A stretch of 64,000 bases of DNA from Candidatus Accumulibacter cognatus. Lineage in GTDB: Bacteria > Pseudomonadota > Gammaproteobacteria > Burkholderiales > Rhodocyclaceae. A program made the position numbers and the translations under genes. A model generated the notes under the pieces. That model did no database searches. It was given only the letters and a program-made list of their open reading frames with translations, and was not told where the DNA came from. Of the stretch, positions 1 to 9,068 are shown one piece after another (positions within the stretch are counted from its first letter, which is position 1; every line of letters begins with the position of its first letter). The stretch covers positions 1,297,553-1,361,552 of the forward strand of contig CP058708.1 of assembly GCA_013414765.1 (NCBI GenBank), given 5' to 3'.

Positions 1-2
1 AG

Positions 3-1028
3 AATGGCGAGTGCAAGCTTCATTCGGCATCGTGCACGACGCTGCCAAAGATTGTGAGCCTGTTCGCCGGAGCCGGCGGGCTTGATAGGGGCTTTAAAGA
101 GGCTGGATTCACCATCTCTGTTGCGATCGATGTGGCCGATGCTGCCATCCGTACGCACAAGAAGAACTTCCCCCGTACCAAGGCAGTGGTGGGCGATCTC
201 ATTGAGATGCAACCTGCGGGGGTTGTTGAACACGTGAAAGAAAGGCTCATGCCCGGGCAGCGCATCGCCGTAATCGGCGGGCCGCCCTGCCAGGGATTTT
301 CGCGGGCCAATGTGAATTCCTTGACCAACGACCCTCGCAACAAGCTTCCCAAGCTGTATCTCGACATCGTTGAGGCACTTCAGAACTTATACACGGTGGA
401 GTTCATCGTGTTCGAAAACGTGCTTGGCATCCGCGACAAGAAGCACGAAACAACCTACAAAGCACTTGTGAACGGGATCACTGCGCTGGGATTCGACGTC
501 ACCGAGAAGGAGCTCTGCGCCATCGACTTCGGCGTGCCTCAGAACCGCTGGCGCGTTATTCTCTCAGGGATGCGCAGCGGCCAGTGCTACTCGCCGGTCA
601 GACCGCGGAAACGCAAGGGATTTGCGACTGTCAGGCAGGCCATCGGCGGCCTCGAAGCGCCGGCCTATTTCAAGCGAAATCTTGATCCAAAGGACATCCC
701 GGTGCATCCGAACCACTGGACCATGCAGCCAAAGTCCCCCCGGTTCGAGAACCCTGAGCCTGGAATCGCGGAGCAGCGCAGCTTCAAGCGGCTAGAGTGG
801 GACGCTCCGAGCCGCACGATCGCGTTCGGGCACCGCGAAATCCACGTCCATCCGCATGGCCACCGTCGGCTGAGCATTTACGAGGCAATGCTTCTGCAGG
901 GATTTCCGAAGGAGTTCGTCCTGGAAGGCAACCTGTCGGAGCAGGTCGAGCAGGTATCCAACGCTGTACCGCCGCCGCTTGCGCGGAGTGTCGCGCATGC
1001 AGTGAAGCGCGCACTACGCGGCCGCTAA
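3..1028 (+). CDS. DNA cytosine-5 methyltransferase (5' truncated by window edge)
   Basis: Transfers a methyl group from S-adenosylmethionine to C5 of cytosine in DNA, presumably the modification enzyme of the module that follows. The C5-methylase motifs appear in order: motif I (FAGAGGLDRGF) at the start, motif IV GPPCQGFSRAN with the catalytic Cys codon at 288-290, motif VI FENVLG, motif VIII QNRWRVI, a target-recognition stretch, motif IX (EAMLLQGFP) and motif X SNAVPPPLARS. A GTG at 54 could start it, but the frame is open to base 3 and motif I would then begin only four residues in, so the true start is probably left of the window. It ends 2 bases before the next gene, which suggests an operon. 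Target site cannot be read from sequence. Confidence 0.93.
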   Translation, partial: NGECKLHSASCTTLPKIVSLFAGAGGLDRGFKEAGFTISVAIDVADAAIRTHKKNFPRTKAVVGDLIEMQPAGVVEHVKERLMPGQRIAVIGGPPCQGFSRANVNSLTNDPRNKLPKLYLDIVEALQNLYTVEFIVFENVLGIRDKKHETTYKALVNGITALGFDVTEKELCAIDFGVPQNRWRVILSGMRSGQCYSPVRPRKRKGFATVRQAIGGLEAPAYFKRNLDPKDIPVHPNHWTMQPKSPRFENPEPGIAEQRSFKRLEWDAPSRTIAFGHREIHVHPHGHRRLSIYEAMLLQGFPKEFVLEGNLSEQVEQVSNAVPPPLARSVAHAVKRALRGR

Positions 1029-1030
1029 CA

Positions 1031-3007
1031 ATGCCCACGCAGCCCCCGCATGTCAGCGAGGTTCACGACGAACTTGGACTCGTCGCATCGATCAGGGCAA
1101 GCCATGGGACGCAGGACGTCGTCCGGACAACCCTGAAGACCGATGAGCGCGTGATCGCGCGCGTCACCGATGGCATCTACAGGCAGCCGGGGTCGGCCCT
1201 GCGCGAGTTGATATCCAATGCCTACGACGCCGATGCAAGCCGCGTTGTCATCAAGACCGACGCCCCGCGATTCGAGCGCATATTGGTGGAAGACGACGGG
1301 CACGGGATGGGTCCCGAAGCGCTGGCCCACCTCCTGCTCCACATTGGCGGCAGCGCGAAGCGCAGCGAAGCCGGCCCAGGGCTTGGCGTTACTGCGTCGA
1401 ACGACCCGATGCGCAGTCCCAATGGCCGGCGCCTCATCGGCAAGATCGGTATCGGCCTATTCTCGGTCTCACAGCTGACCCACAGTTTCCAGATCATTAC
1501 CAAGGTCAAGGGAGACGACCACAGAACTGTTGCCACCGTTGCCTTGCGGCAGTACGCCGACGAAGACCTGGCGCCAAGCCACGATGGCGAGAAGAAGTTC
1601 GAATCCGGCAAGGTGAACATCTGGCGCGAGAAGGCCGCTGATACTACCTCGCATGGCACGACGATCATATTGACCAGCATCCGGCCGCAGGCGCGCGACA
1701 CGCTGCGCAGCCGCGATATCTGGAACGCGATCGAGCAGAACGAATCGTACTCCGAGTCGGAGGAGAAGCTGGCCATCGAGCCGCCGCGTTTCCATATTGG
1801 GCGGGTGGATACCAGCGGCGATCTGCTGAAGAAGACGGAGGGCAAGATCTGGGCGCTGCCGTGGGAGAAAGGCGATCCGCCGGGCGAAGCTTTCGCCAAG
1901 CTGGTGCAGTCCGTCTGGGACGAAGTGGAACAGTCCACGCCAAATCCGCAGCTCGACCGCATCTTCGACTACTACCTGCGGATGGTGTGGCAGCTTAGCC
2001 TTGCCGTCCCCCTTCCCTATGTCGAGGGGCACCTGTTCGACATGGACGTCGATGGCTGGGCCGATGCGTTCACGCTATCCAACCAGCCGAAAGGCGCGGC
2101 ACAGAAAGTAGATGTCGCCACCGCCCCGCTACGAAAGAAGCTGGACCTCCATGACCCGATTGGCCTGGTCGGCGGCTTCGATGTGTTCTTCGACGACTTG
2201 AAGCTGGCCCGGCCGCTGAAATTTAAAGGATTGCCAGCAACCAACAATGCGCTCAAGCACCCGCTTGTGTTCATCGGCAAGTGCCGGGAGGAGTTCAAGA
2301 AGCTACCGCGCGAGCTGAGTGGCGGCCCGCTGGCGTTCGAAGCTTATCTCTTCTGGACGCCGAAGGTGGCGCCGGTCGAACATCAGGGATCGCTTGTGCG
2401 CATCCACGGATCAAGCGGTACGCTTTTCGATTCGACGTTCATGCGCTACCAGGTGTCCGAGCAGACACGGCGGCGTCAAATCACGTGTGAGATTTTTGTC
2501 AGCGAAGGGCTGGACAGTGCCTTGAATATCGACCGGGAGTCGTTTAACAGCGCGCATCCGCACTCTGTCTATATCACCAAGTGGCTGCATAGCGCGCTGC
2601 GGCAGGTTGCTTCCGCACAGAAGCGCTTGGCGAGCGAGGTACGTGAGCACACGCGCGGCGAGAGCAAAGGAGCGGCTGTCTCGGAGATCCAGCGCGTAGC
2701 AAGCGATGTGTGGCAGCGGGAGGCCGATGACCCTGGCGCACGGCCGCCTTCGATCGAACTGTCGACGACCGGACGGAAGTCGGAGGCCGTCGGCGAGTCC
2801 TACGTGTACGCCCGGGCCGCCATCGTGCCAGACCGGCCGCGTGCGCAAACGTCGAAGGCCAAGGCCCGCAGCGCCATTCTTGAAGAGAAGCTGAAGGCAA
2901 TCGCACAGGTGCTCGCATCTTTTGGCCTTCTGGACGCTGTGCCCAAACGCAAGCAGGAAGAACTGCTGAAGGCGATCTATGAGATTCTCGACGCTCCCGG
3001 GGAATGA
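1031..3007 (+). CDS. GHKL-type ATPase (MutL/Hsp90/histidine-kinase fold) of an R-M-like module
   Basis: A 658-residue protein with an N-terminal GHKL ATP-binding fold: the N-box ELISNAYDADA (E59, N63), DDGHGMG (about 88-94) and GKIGIG (137-142). The rest has no domain I can name; charged, helix-rich sequence dominates the last 130 residues. The ATG at 1031 lies 2 bases after the methyltransferase stop; the same frame is open back to 797, but that stretch is antisense-like overlap of the methylase and is not believed. MutL/Hsp90-like ATPases next to cytosine methylases and Vsr-type nucleases have been described by comparative genomics as parts of restriction-modification-like systems. Here the ATPase probably couples target sensing to nuclease action; that role is inferred. 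Its stop overlaps the next start (ATGA). Confidence 0.85.
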   Translation: MPTQPPHVSEVHDELGLVASIRASHGTQDVVRTTLKTDERVIARVTDGIYRQPGSALRELISNAYDADASRVVIKTDAPRFERILVEDDGHGMGPEALAHLLLHIGGSAKRSEAGPGLGVTASNDPMRSPNGRRLIGKIGIGLFSVSQLTHSFQIITKVKGDDHRTVATVALRQYADEDLAPSHDGEKKFESGKVNIWREKAADTTSHGTTIILTSIRPQARDTLRSRDIWNAIEQNESYSESEEKLAIEPPRFHIGRVDTSGDLLKKTEGKIWALPWEKGDPPGEAFAKLVQSVWDEVEQSTPNPQLDRIFDYYLRMVWQLSLAVPLPYVEGHLFDMDVDGWADAFTLSNQPKGAAQKVDVATAPLRKKLDLHDPIGLVGGFDVFFDDLKLARPLKFKGLPATNNALKHPLVFIGKCREEFKKLPRELSGGPLAFEAYLFWTPKVAPVEHQGSLVRIHGSSGTLFDSTFMRYQVSEQTRRRQITCEIFVSEGLDSALNIDRESFNSAHPHSVYITKWLHSALRQVASAQKRLASEVREHTRGESKGAAVSEIQRVASDVWQREADDPGARPPSIELSTTGRKSEAVGESYVYARAAIVPDRPRAQTSKAKARSAILEEKLKAIAQVLASFGLLDAVPKRKQEELLKAIYEILDAPGE

Positions 3008-4176
3008 TGAACGACGCGGAACCCGATGACCAAGAACACGCAGACGACATTGTCGAGGTGGTCGCGTACGAAGCTCCGATGCCTCCCACCGCAAAGGACT
3101 TCCTACCTTGGCATCGGCCGCGCAAGCAATACGTCCGGCATCACCAGTGGTGCCACGAGATCGCCCGGATGATTTCCGACACGCCTCCTGCCGGCGGTGT
3201 ACTGAAGTATCTGGGCCTGCCTGGTGTGGACCTTCTCGATCTCCGGCATTTCCACGCGGCAGTCTGCCAAGACAAGAGTGTCGACCTGCGGTTTCTCGGT
3301 TTCAACAGTAGCGCACGGCCCGCCAGCAAGGCAAATACCGAACTCAACGTCTCGCTCGACGAAGTGCGGCGGCTGCCCCGTGTCGATCCGCTGTCGGATG
3401 TGATTGGCGACAACTTCGCTCGGGTCGCCAACCAGGATTCGATCGCCTTCCGTAAGGCGCGCGAGCTGGGGCCATATGATGTGATCAATCTAGACCTGTG
3501 CGACGGCTTTGGGGCGCAAGCTCCGGGTGCGCTGGACAACAGCTACTACGAAGCAGTCCGTAGCCTCATGGCACTGCAAGCCCGAACAATGAATCCCTGG
3601 CTGCTCCTGTTGACCACCCGCGCCGACAAGCCCAATGTTAATGATGAAGTTCTGCAGGTGCTGCTGCGCAAGTACATATCGAACCTCGCGGACTGTGCGC
3701 CATTTCGCGAAGCGTCACGGGACTTCTTTGATATCGAAACGGCCGACGCGCTGAATGCTGCTGCGGATACGCCCACCGGCCTGCTTCCGGTGTTTCTCAC
3801 GGGTCTTTGCAAGTGGTTCGTAGCTATGGCGTTAGAACATCAGCCCCCGACTACGGTCGAACTGCGCAGCGTTTTTGGCTACCGTGTCGACACGAGCGCA
3901 CAGCACGAGGACTTGATTTCGCTCGCACTGAAGTTCACGCCGACGTTTGTCCCCGCCGGGGATCCTATGGGCCTCGCAAACCACCCGGTGGCGGCGCCCG
4001 ACGAGGGCACCCTGGCCACACGTGCGCTTAAGCGCGTGGCCAAACGCATTGACGCGGACAAAAAGCTCGCGGAGGACGGCGAGCTGCATCAGCGGATGAT
4101 CGACGCCACAGCACATCTGCTGGGCTTGGCGCGCTACGACGTTGCTGCCTACAAGGTCTGGCTGCAAACCGCCTAG
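3004..4176 (+). CDS. Uncharacterised protein of the methylase/GHKL/Vsr module
   Basis: A 390-residue protein that I do not recognise. It starts in an ATGA overlap with the GHKL ATPase gene, so translation is likely coupled. Visible features are an acidic N-terminus, then a possible Rossmann-like core: GVDLLDLRHF, YDVINLDLCDGFG (about 158-170) and a hydrophobic strand NPWLLLLTTRA. This resembles the alternating strands of a methyltransferase-like or nuclease-accessory fold, but no catalytic signature is clear. The C-terminus is helical with a basic Lys/Arg patch. Because it is translationally coupled to the ATPase and ends tail-to-tail on the Vsr gene, it is probably a dedicated component of the same system, perhaps a specificity or effector subunit. 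That function is inference only. Confidence 0.75.
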   Translation: MMNDAEPDDQEHADDIVEVVAYEAPMPPTAKDFLPWHRPRKQYVRHHQWCHEIARMISDTPPAGGVLKYLGLPGVDLLDLRHFHAAVCQDKSVDLRFLGFNSSARPASKANTELNVSLDEVRRLPRVDPLSDVIGDNFARVANQDSIAFRKARELGPYDVINLDLCDGFGAQAPGALDNSYYEAVRSLMALQARTMNPWLLLLTTRADKPNVNDEVLQVLLRKYISNLADCAPFREASRDFFDIETADALNAAADTPTGLLPVFLTGLCKWFVAMALEHQPPTTVELRSVFGYRVDTSAQHEDLISLALKFTPTFVPAGDPMGLANHPVAAPDEGTLATRALKRVAKRIDADKKLAEDGELHQRMIDATAHLLGLARYDVAAYKVWLQTA

Positions 4177-4577
4177 CTTTGCAGGAAGGCGCGCAGCTTC
4201 TCTTCGAGGCCCTCAAGCCGCCGGACATCGCATTCCCACAGTGCGAGCACAGTCCAGCCTTGCAAGCGTAGCGCTTCAGTGTTGCGAGCATCGCGGGCGC
4301 GGTTGGTGGCGATCTTGGCGGTCCAATATCCTTCGTTCGACTTGGGCTTGGATGCAAGACGGCATGTGTGTCCGTGCCAGAAACAGCCCTGCACAAAAAT
4401 GATCTTCCGATACTTGGGCAGAACGATGTCCGGTTTACCTGGGAGATCCTTGCGATGAAGCCGGAACCGGTAGCCAAGGCGGTATAGGAGGGAGCGCACC
4501 ACTATTTCAGGACGGGTATCCTTGCTTCGGATGCGCCCCATCAATGCTGAACGTTCCGCTGGGGTAATCGTGTCCAT
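4173..4577 (-). CDS. vsr: Very short patch repair (Vsr) family endonuclease
   Basis: Vsr nicks DNA 5' to the T of T:G mismatches left by deamination of 5-methylcytosine, protecting sites methylated by the partner methylase; some Vsr-fold proteins act instead as restriction nucleases. The 134-residue product has the family signature MGRIRSKDTRPE, the catalytic GKPDIVLP (Asp about 50) and the Zn/active-site block GCFWHGHTC (about 64-72), followed by WECDV near 114-118. I start it at the ATG at 4577 because homologous sequence begins at MDTITPAERSALMG; the upstream in-frame extension has no family character. It is convergent with the preceding gene and the two TAG stops overlap in CTAG (4173-4176). 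Confidence 0.93.
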   Translation of the reverse strand: MDTITPAERSALMGRIRSKDTRPEIVVRSLLYRLGYRFRLHRKDLPGKPDIVLPKYRKIIFVQGCFWHGHTCRLASKPKSNEGYWTAKIATNRARDARNTEALRLQGWTVLALWECDVRRLEGLEEKLRAFLQS

Positions 4578-5117
4578 GCTGTGTCCGTTGATTTTCCTGG
4601 ATGCTGCAACGAGCCTGAAGTCAGGCGTTGGCAACAGCCACGCTCGTGCCCTTGCTGCCCTTTGGCGCTTGGCTATGAGCTGTTCCTTGAAATGGCTGCC
4701 TGTACGCCGGTAGAGAGATCTTGATTGCGCTTCTGCGGCAAAATACGGACGATACCGTGAGTTCATGATGCAGTCACGACCGACCACTCGAGCCGCGCCT
4801 CAGTCGCTCACCCAAACATGCCGAGCTTCTGCTCCGGGGCGAGTGTATGAGTAGCTCGAATAAGGAAGTTGCCGTTCGGGGCAGTTTTCCGGTGAGTGAC
4901 AGGTAACTGGCATATTGCGCCCGACCAGGAGCGCAAGGTCACGGTCCGCTTCGGCCGAGAAACACCCATAGCTTCCCCCGCCCCATCGTCTGGTCGATCC
5001 AAATACCTGCCGCCAAGCGATCTCCCGCAAATCCGGCAACAGCCTTTATTTCGTTTCGCTCCCCGCGTACGCCGACTTTGCCTGGCGTGACCCTCGATCA
5101 GCGCCTGGCCCTGGCAG
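4578..5117. other. Intergenic stretch, no gene recognised
   Basis: About 540 bases between vsr and the AraC regulator. Short open frames occur on both strands, but none has a convincing ribosome site or a recognisable product. The part next to 4577 must contain the vsr promoter. I see no repeat or terminator that I can support. Confidence 0.4.
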
Positions 5118-6131
5118 TCACCGCCGCACTCCTTCGCGATTCGCCCGCCGCCAGGCGGCGGGCGGTTGTCCGGTCAGCCGTTTGAACGCCCTGCAGAACG
5201 CCGCCTCGGAGTCGTAGCCGGTCTCCAGGGCGATGGCGGCGACCGGGGCATTGCCTTCGCGCAGCATCCTGGCGCCGAGCTGCATGCGCCAGTGGGCGAG
5301 GTATTGCATCGGGGGCATGCCGACGCGCTCGACGAAGCGCTCGTGCAGGGCCGATCGCGAGAGGCCGACTTCCTGCCCCAGCAGGTCGACGGTCCAGGGG
5401 TCGGAGGGGCGCGCGTGCAGACAGGTGATGGCGCGCCCGACATAGCGGTCGCGCAGGGCGGCCAGCCAGCCGCTGCCGCCGTCTTCGGGCAGGGATTCCA
5501 GGTAGCGGCGGGCGGCGTCGACGAAGACCATTTCGCTGACGCGCTCGAGCACCGCGGCGCTCCCGGCCCGCCGATGGCGCGATTCGGCAACGGCCTGGCC
5601 GAGCATGGGCGTCACCCAGGCGCCGACATCGGCGGCGGGCAGGTGGAGGACCCGCGGCAGGGCGCCGATCAAGGGGTTGAAGGGGCGCAGGTCGCAGCTG
5701 ATGAAACCGCAGACCAGGACCGTCTCGGCCTGCGCGGTGGGCACCTCGGCGTCGAGTTCGCAGACGCCGTCATGCAAGGCCACCAGAATCGGCTTGGGGT
5801 GGTCGCGGGTGGTGGCGCGCCAGCTCTGGTCGCCGCCTTCGGCGCGCATGCCGGGTGCGCTCGACAGCGCGTGGGTGTCTCCCCGCGGGAACATGACGAT
5901 GTCGCCGGCTGCGAAACGCAGCGGAGGCTCGCCATCCACTCCCGCCCAACCCTGGCCGCGCGGGATCATGTGGTAGGCGATCACATGCTCGGCGCCGGGG
6001 CTCAGGGCATCGGCCAGTTCGGGAGAAGGCGGCGTCTCGGCAACCCAGATGCGCGCGCAACTCACGTAATAAAAAATGGCGCCGCGCAGACGGACGCTGG
6101 ACAGGACATCCGACAGGGGATCATGTTGCAT
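5118..6131 (-). CDS. AraC-family transcriptional regulator with N-terminal cupin domain
   Basis: A 337-residue regulator. Residues about 10-190 look like the cupin_6 effector domain of AraC proteins (motifs such as RGQGWAGVDGEPPLRF and GDIVMFPRGDTHALSS). The C-terminal 100 residues are the double helix-turn-helix: the first helix pair around LLGQEVGLSRSALHERFVE and the second ending with the signature GYDSEAAFCRAFKRLTGQPP. It is transcribed away from the methyltransferase/DUF3455/haloperoxidase genes across a 182-base divergent region, so it probably controls them in response to a small molecule. The ligand is unknown. Confidence 0.92.
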   Translation of the reverse strand: MQHDPLSDVLSSVRLRGAIFYYVSCARIWVAETPPSPELADALSPGAEHVIAYHMIPRGQGWAGVDGEPPLRFAAGDIVMFPRGDTHALSSAPGMRAEGGDQSWRATTRDHPKPILVALHDGVCELDAEVPTAQAETVLVCGFISCDLRPFNPLIGALPRVLHLPAADVGAWVTPMLGQAVAESRHRRAGSAAVLERVSEMVFVDAARRYLESLPEDGGSGWLAALRDRYVGRAITCLHARPSDPWTVDLLGQEVGLSRSALHERFVERVGMPPMQYLAHWRMQLGARMLREGNAPVAAIALETGYDSEAAFCRAFKRLTGQPPAAWRRANREGVRR

Positions 6132-6313
6132 GGCGTCTCCTTGAAGGTGTTCGAATCAATCCGGGCGGAGTTGCGGACAAGCTGCCCGACGAATCCGGAT
6201 TCCTGATCAAGATTCTACGACGCCGGGCGAAGTGGATTTTCTCCAGATGGGGAAAATGAGCACACGCCGTCCTTGCAAGCGGCGCCCAACCCAACCCACC
6301 AATGGAGACCCTC

Positions 6314-7147
6314 ATGGAAACGATCCTCGCAATGCCCCCCAAGACCCCCGACTACGCCGCCATCAAGGAGCGCCAGCAGGCGACCTGGGCCAGCGGCGAT
6401 TTTGCCGTCATCGGCACGACCCTGCAGATCGTCGGCGAGATGCTCGGCGAAGCGGCCGACGTGCGCGCCGGTGAACGCGTTCTCGATGTCGCCGCCGGCA
6501 ACGGCAACGCCAGCCTGGCCGCGGCCCGCCGCTTCGCCGACGTCACCGCTTCCGATTACGTGCCCGCGCTGCTCGAGAAATGCCGCCACCGTGCCGCGGC
6601 CGAAGGGCTGACGATCCGCATCGAGCCTGCCGACGTCGAGGCCCTGCCCTTTGCCGACGGCAGCTTCGACGTCGTGCTGTCCACCTTCGGAGCGATGTTC
6701 GCCCCCGACCAGGAGCGCACCGCCCGCGAGATGCTGCGCGTCGTCCGCAGCGGCGGCCGCATCGGCATGGCCAACTGGACGCCGGAAGGCTTCATCGGGC
6801 GGCTGTTCAAACTGATCGGCGGCCGCCTGCCGCCGCCTGCCGGGCTCAAGTCCCCCGCCCTGTGGGGCACCGAATCACGCATCGTCGAGCTGTTCGGCAC
6901 GCGGGCCGAAGAGATCCGCTGCGTCCGCCGCCACTTCAACTTCCGCTACCGATCGACCGCGCATTGGCTGCAGATCTTCGGCGACTACTACGGACCGACC
7001 CTTAAGGCCTTCGCAGCGCTGGACGTCGCCGCCCGCGCCCGCCTCGAAGCCGACATCACCGCCCTGCTCGACGAGTTGAACGTCGCCGGCCCCGATTCGC
7101 TGGTCGTCCCGGCCGAGTACCTGGAAGTCGTCATCGCGACGGCCTGA
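6314..7147 (+). CDS. Class I SAM-dependent methyltransferase
   Basis: A 277-residue Methyltransf_11/UbiE-like enzyme. Motif I VLDVAAGNGNASLAAA binds SAM; ASDYVP is the acidic strand, followed by ADVEALPFADGSFDVV and the post-motif LRVVRSGGRIGMANW. The start at 6314 is preferred over the in-frame ATG at 6302 because GGAG lies 6 bases upstream of 6314. The C-terminal part (IFGDYYGPTLKAF) is typical of small-molecule methyltransferases of unknown substrate. It heads a probable three-gene operon with a DUF3455 protein 28 bases downstream and a haloperoxidase gene, and is divergent from an AraC regulator. Confidence 0.88.
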   Translation: METILAMPPKTPDYAAIKERQQATWASGDFAVIGTTLQIVGEMLGEAADVRAGERVLDVAAGNGNASLAAARRFADVTASDYVPALLEKCRHRAAAEGLTIRIEPADVEALPFADGSFDVVLSTFGAMFAPDQERTAREMLRVVRSGGRIGMANWTPEGFIGRLFKLIGGRLPPPAGLKSPALWGTESRIVELFGTRAEEIRCVRRHFNFRYRSTAHWLQIFGDYYGPTLKAFAALDVAARARLEADITALLDELNVAGPDSLVVPAEYLEVVIATA

Positions 7148-7175
7148 GACGCCGCCCATCGCCAAGGAGACCACC

Positions 7176-7694
7176 ATGAAAGCAGCTTTCACCATCCTGT
7201 TCGCCGGTCTCTGCCTGGCCGCCGGGCCGGCGGCGGCGAAAGCCGACATCCCGGCCGAGCTGGCGCCCGATCCGGGCGAGAAGCTCGTCCTCACGCTCTC
7301 GGCAACCGGTGTGCAGATTTACGAATGCCGCGCCACCGCCGAGACCGGCCGCGCCGCCTGGGCCTTCGTGGGCCCCGAGGCGCGCCTCTTCGACCCGAGC
7401 GGGCGCGAGGCGGGTCACCACGGCGCCGGACCCTTCTGGCAGGCGGACGACGGCAGCCGCGTGGAAGGCAAGGTGCGCGCCAAGGCCGACGCCCCGGCCG
7501 CCGGGGCCATCCCGTGGCTGCTGCTGACAGCCCGCGGCGATGGCTCGGCCGGCCGCCTCGGCCGCGTGGCCTCGATCCAGCGGGTCAATACCACGGGCGG
7601 TACGGCGCCGGAGAGCGGATGCGACGGCTCCCGCAGCGGGCAGATCGGCCGGGTTCCCTACACCGCCGACTACCTCTTCTACGCGCGGCCCTGA
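7176..7694 (+). CDS. DUF3455 domain exported protein
   Basis: A 172-residue protein with an N-terminal signal peptide (MKAAFTILFAGLCLAAGPAAA, cleavage near residue 21-23). The mature part matches the DUF3455 pattern: GVQIYECRA near the start, GPEARLFD, an HHGAGPFWQADDGSRVEG segment, IPWLLLTA and a final GRVPYTADYLFYARP. Family function is unknown. A good GGAG ribosome site precedes the ATG. It sits between the methyltransferase and haloperoxidase genes; such proteins recur beside redox enzymes, but no role is established. Confidence 0.88.
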   Translation: MKAAFTILFAGLCLAAGPAAAKADIPAELAPDPGEKLVLTLSATGVQIYECRATAETGRAAWAFVGPEARLFDPSGREAGHHGAGPFWQADDGSRVEGKVRAKADAPAAGAIPWLLLTARGDGSAGRLGRVASIQRVNTTGGTAPESGCDGSRSGQIGRVPYTADYLFYARP

Positions 7695-7724
7695 CCGCCC
7701 GCAAATTTATTGAAAGGAAACATC

Positions 7725-8933
7725 ATGACCAAGCTTGACCTGATCCCCTCCCGCCGCACGCTGTGCGGTGCCCTCACCCTGCTCCTGCCCGCCGCGGCCG
7801 TCTTCGCCGATGCCGTCAGCGACTGGAACACCCGTGCCAACGGCGTGCTGGTCGATGCCCGCATGGGCACGCCGCCCGCGGTCCGCGTGATGGCCATCGC
7901 GCAGACGGCAGTGCATCTGGCAGTCTCGGAAGCCGCCCGCTCCGGCACCGCCCCGGCGGCCGCCGACGCCGCCGTTGCCGCGGCCAACCGGGCCGTGCTC
8001 CTGAAAGCCGTTCCCGCGCAGAAGGACGCCATCGAGTCGGCCTATCGCACGGCCCTGGCGAGCATTGCCGATGCGGACGCCCGCAATGCCGGCATCGCCA
8101 TCGGCGAGCGGGCCGCGGGGACCGTGCTCAACGCACGGGGAAGCGACGGCGCTGGCAGCGCGGAAAGCTATCGGCCCCACACCACCCCCGGCGCCTACGT
8201 GCCGACGGCGATCCCGGCGGTACCGCAGTGAGCCGGCCGGCGCCCGTGGATGCTCGATTCGCCCGCGCAGTTCCGCCCCGCGGCGCCACCCGCCCTGACC
8301 AGCGCCACCTGGGCCCGCGACTTCGAGGAAGTGAAGACCCTCGGCGCCAAAGGCAGCACACAACGGAACGAAGAGCAGACGGCCATCGCGCGCTTCTGGG
8401 AATTCTCGATGCCGGCCATCTACCACGACCTCGTCGCCTCGGTGGCGACGCGCCCCGGCCGCGACGTGCTCGCCAATGCGCGGCTCTACGCCGTCGTGGC
8501 ACAGGCGATGGACGACGCGCTGATCAGCGTGATGGACGCCAAGTACCACTACAACTTCTGGCGCCCGGTGACGGCAATCCGCAACGGCGACGTCGACGGC
8601 CATCCGGCAACCGTGCGCGACGCCGCCTGGTCCCCCTTGATCGATACGCCGGCGCATCCGGAATACCCCTGCGCCCACTGCATTCTCGCGGCGACGGTGG
8701 GCACGGTGCTCAAGTCCGAGATGGCGCCAGGAATGGTACTCGCCGCCGCCAGCCCCACCGCCCAGGGCGCAACGCGCCGCTGGACGAGCACCGATAGTCT
8801 GATGCGCGAAGTGGCCGACGCTCGGATCTTTGACGGCGTGCACTACCGCAACTCGACCGAAGTCGGCCTCGCCATGGGCCAGCGCATCGGCGAACTGGCG
8901 GCCGCACGCCTGCGCGCCCCGGTTGTCGATTGA
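7725..8933 (+). pseudogene. Vanadium-dependent haloperoxidase (PAP2 superfamily), interrupted by one in-frame TGA
   Basis: Vanadium haloperoxidases oxidise halides with H2O2 and are usually exported. The first part (7725-8231) has a signal peptide containing SRRTLCGALTLLLP, possibly Tat-like, and the family N-terminal helices. The second part (from about 8232) carries the vanadate-binding residues in AKYHYNFWRPVTAIR, PEYPCAHCILAATVG and HYRNSTEVGLAMGQRIG. Both parts are in the same frame and are separated only by the TGA at 8229-8231 in the context AVPQ-stop-AGRRPWMLDSP. A TGG-to-TGA change (Trp) would explain it. The start at 7725 follows AAAGGA. If the stop is real, the vanadate site is not made unless read through or reinitiated; a sequencing error is the alternative. 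Confidence 0.85.
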
Positions 8934-9068
8934 GCCGGAAGCCGGGAGCCGGTCTTTCCTTTTTCCTGCCGATTTGTGTCGCAGTCGCATACAGGAATCA
9001 CAGTGAACTTCCCCCGAAATTTCGTCTTCCCAGGGTGACGGATGATTCAGTCACTTGAGGAGCGCGCA

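Noticed and set aside
797-1030. Upstream extension of the GHKL ATPase frame
   Set aside because: It overlaps the methyltransferase coding region in another frame and has no conserved sequence; the ATG at 1031 fits the operon spacing.
4800-5039. A 79-codon minus-strand frame between vsr and the AraC gene
   Set aside because: No ribosome site or recognised product; overlapping frames of similar length exist, so coding is not supported.
5166-6206. A 346-codon plus-strand frame opposite the AraC regulator
   Set aside because: No homology-like motifs; the minus-strand product has clear cupin and helix-turn-helix motifs.
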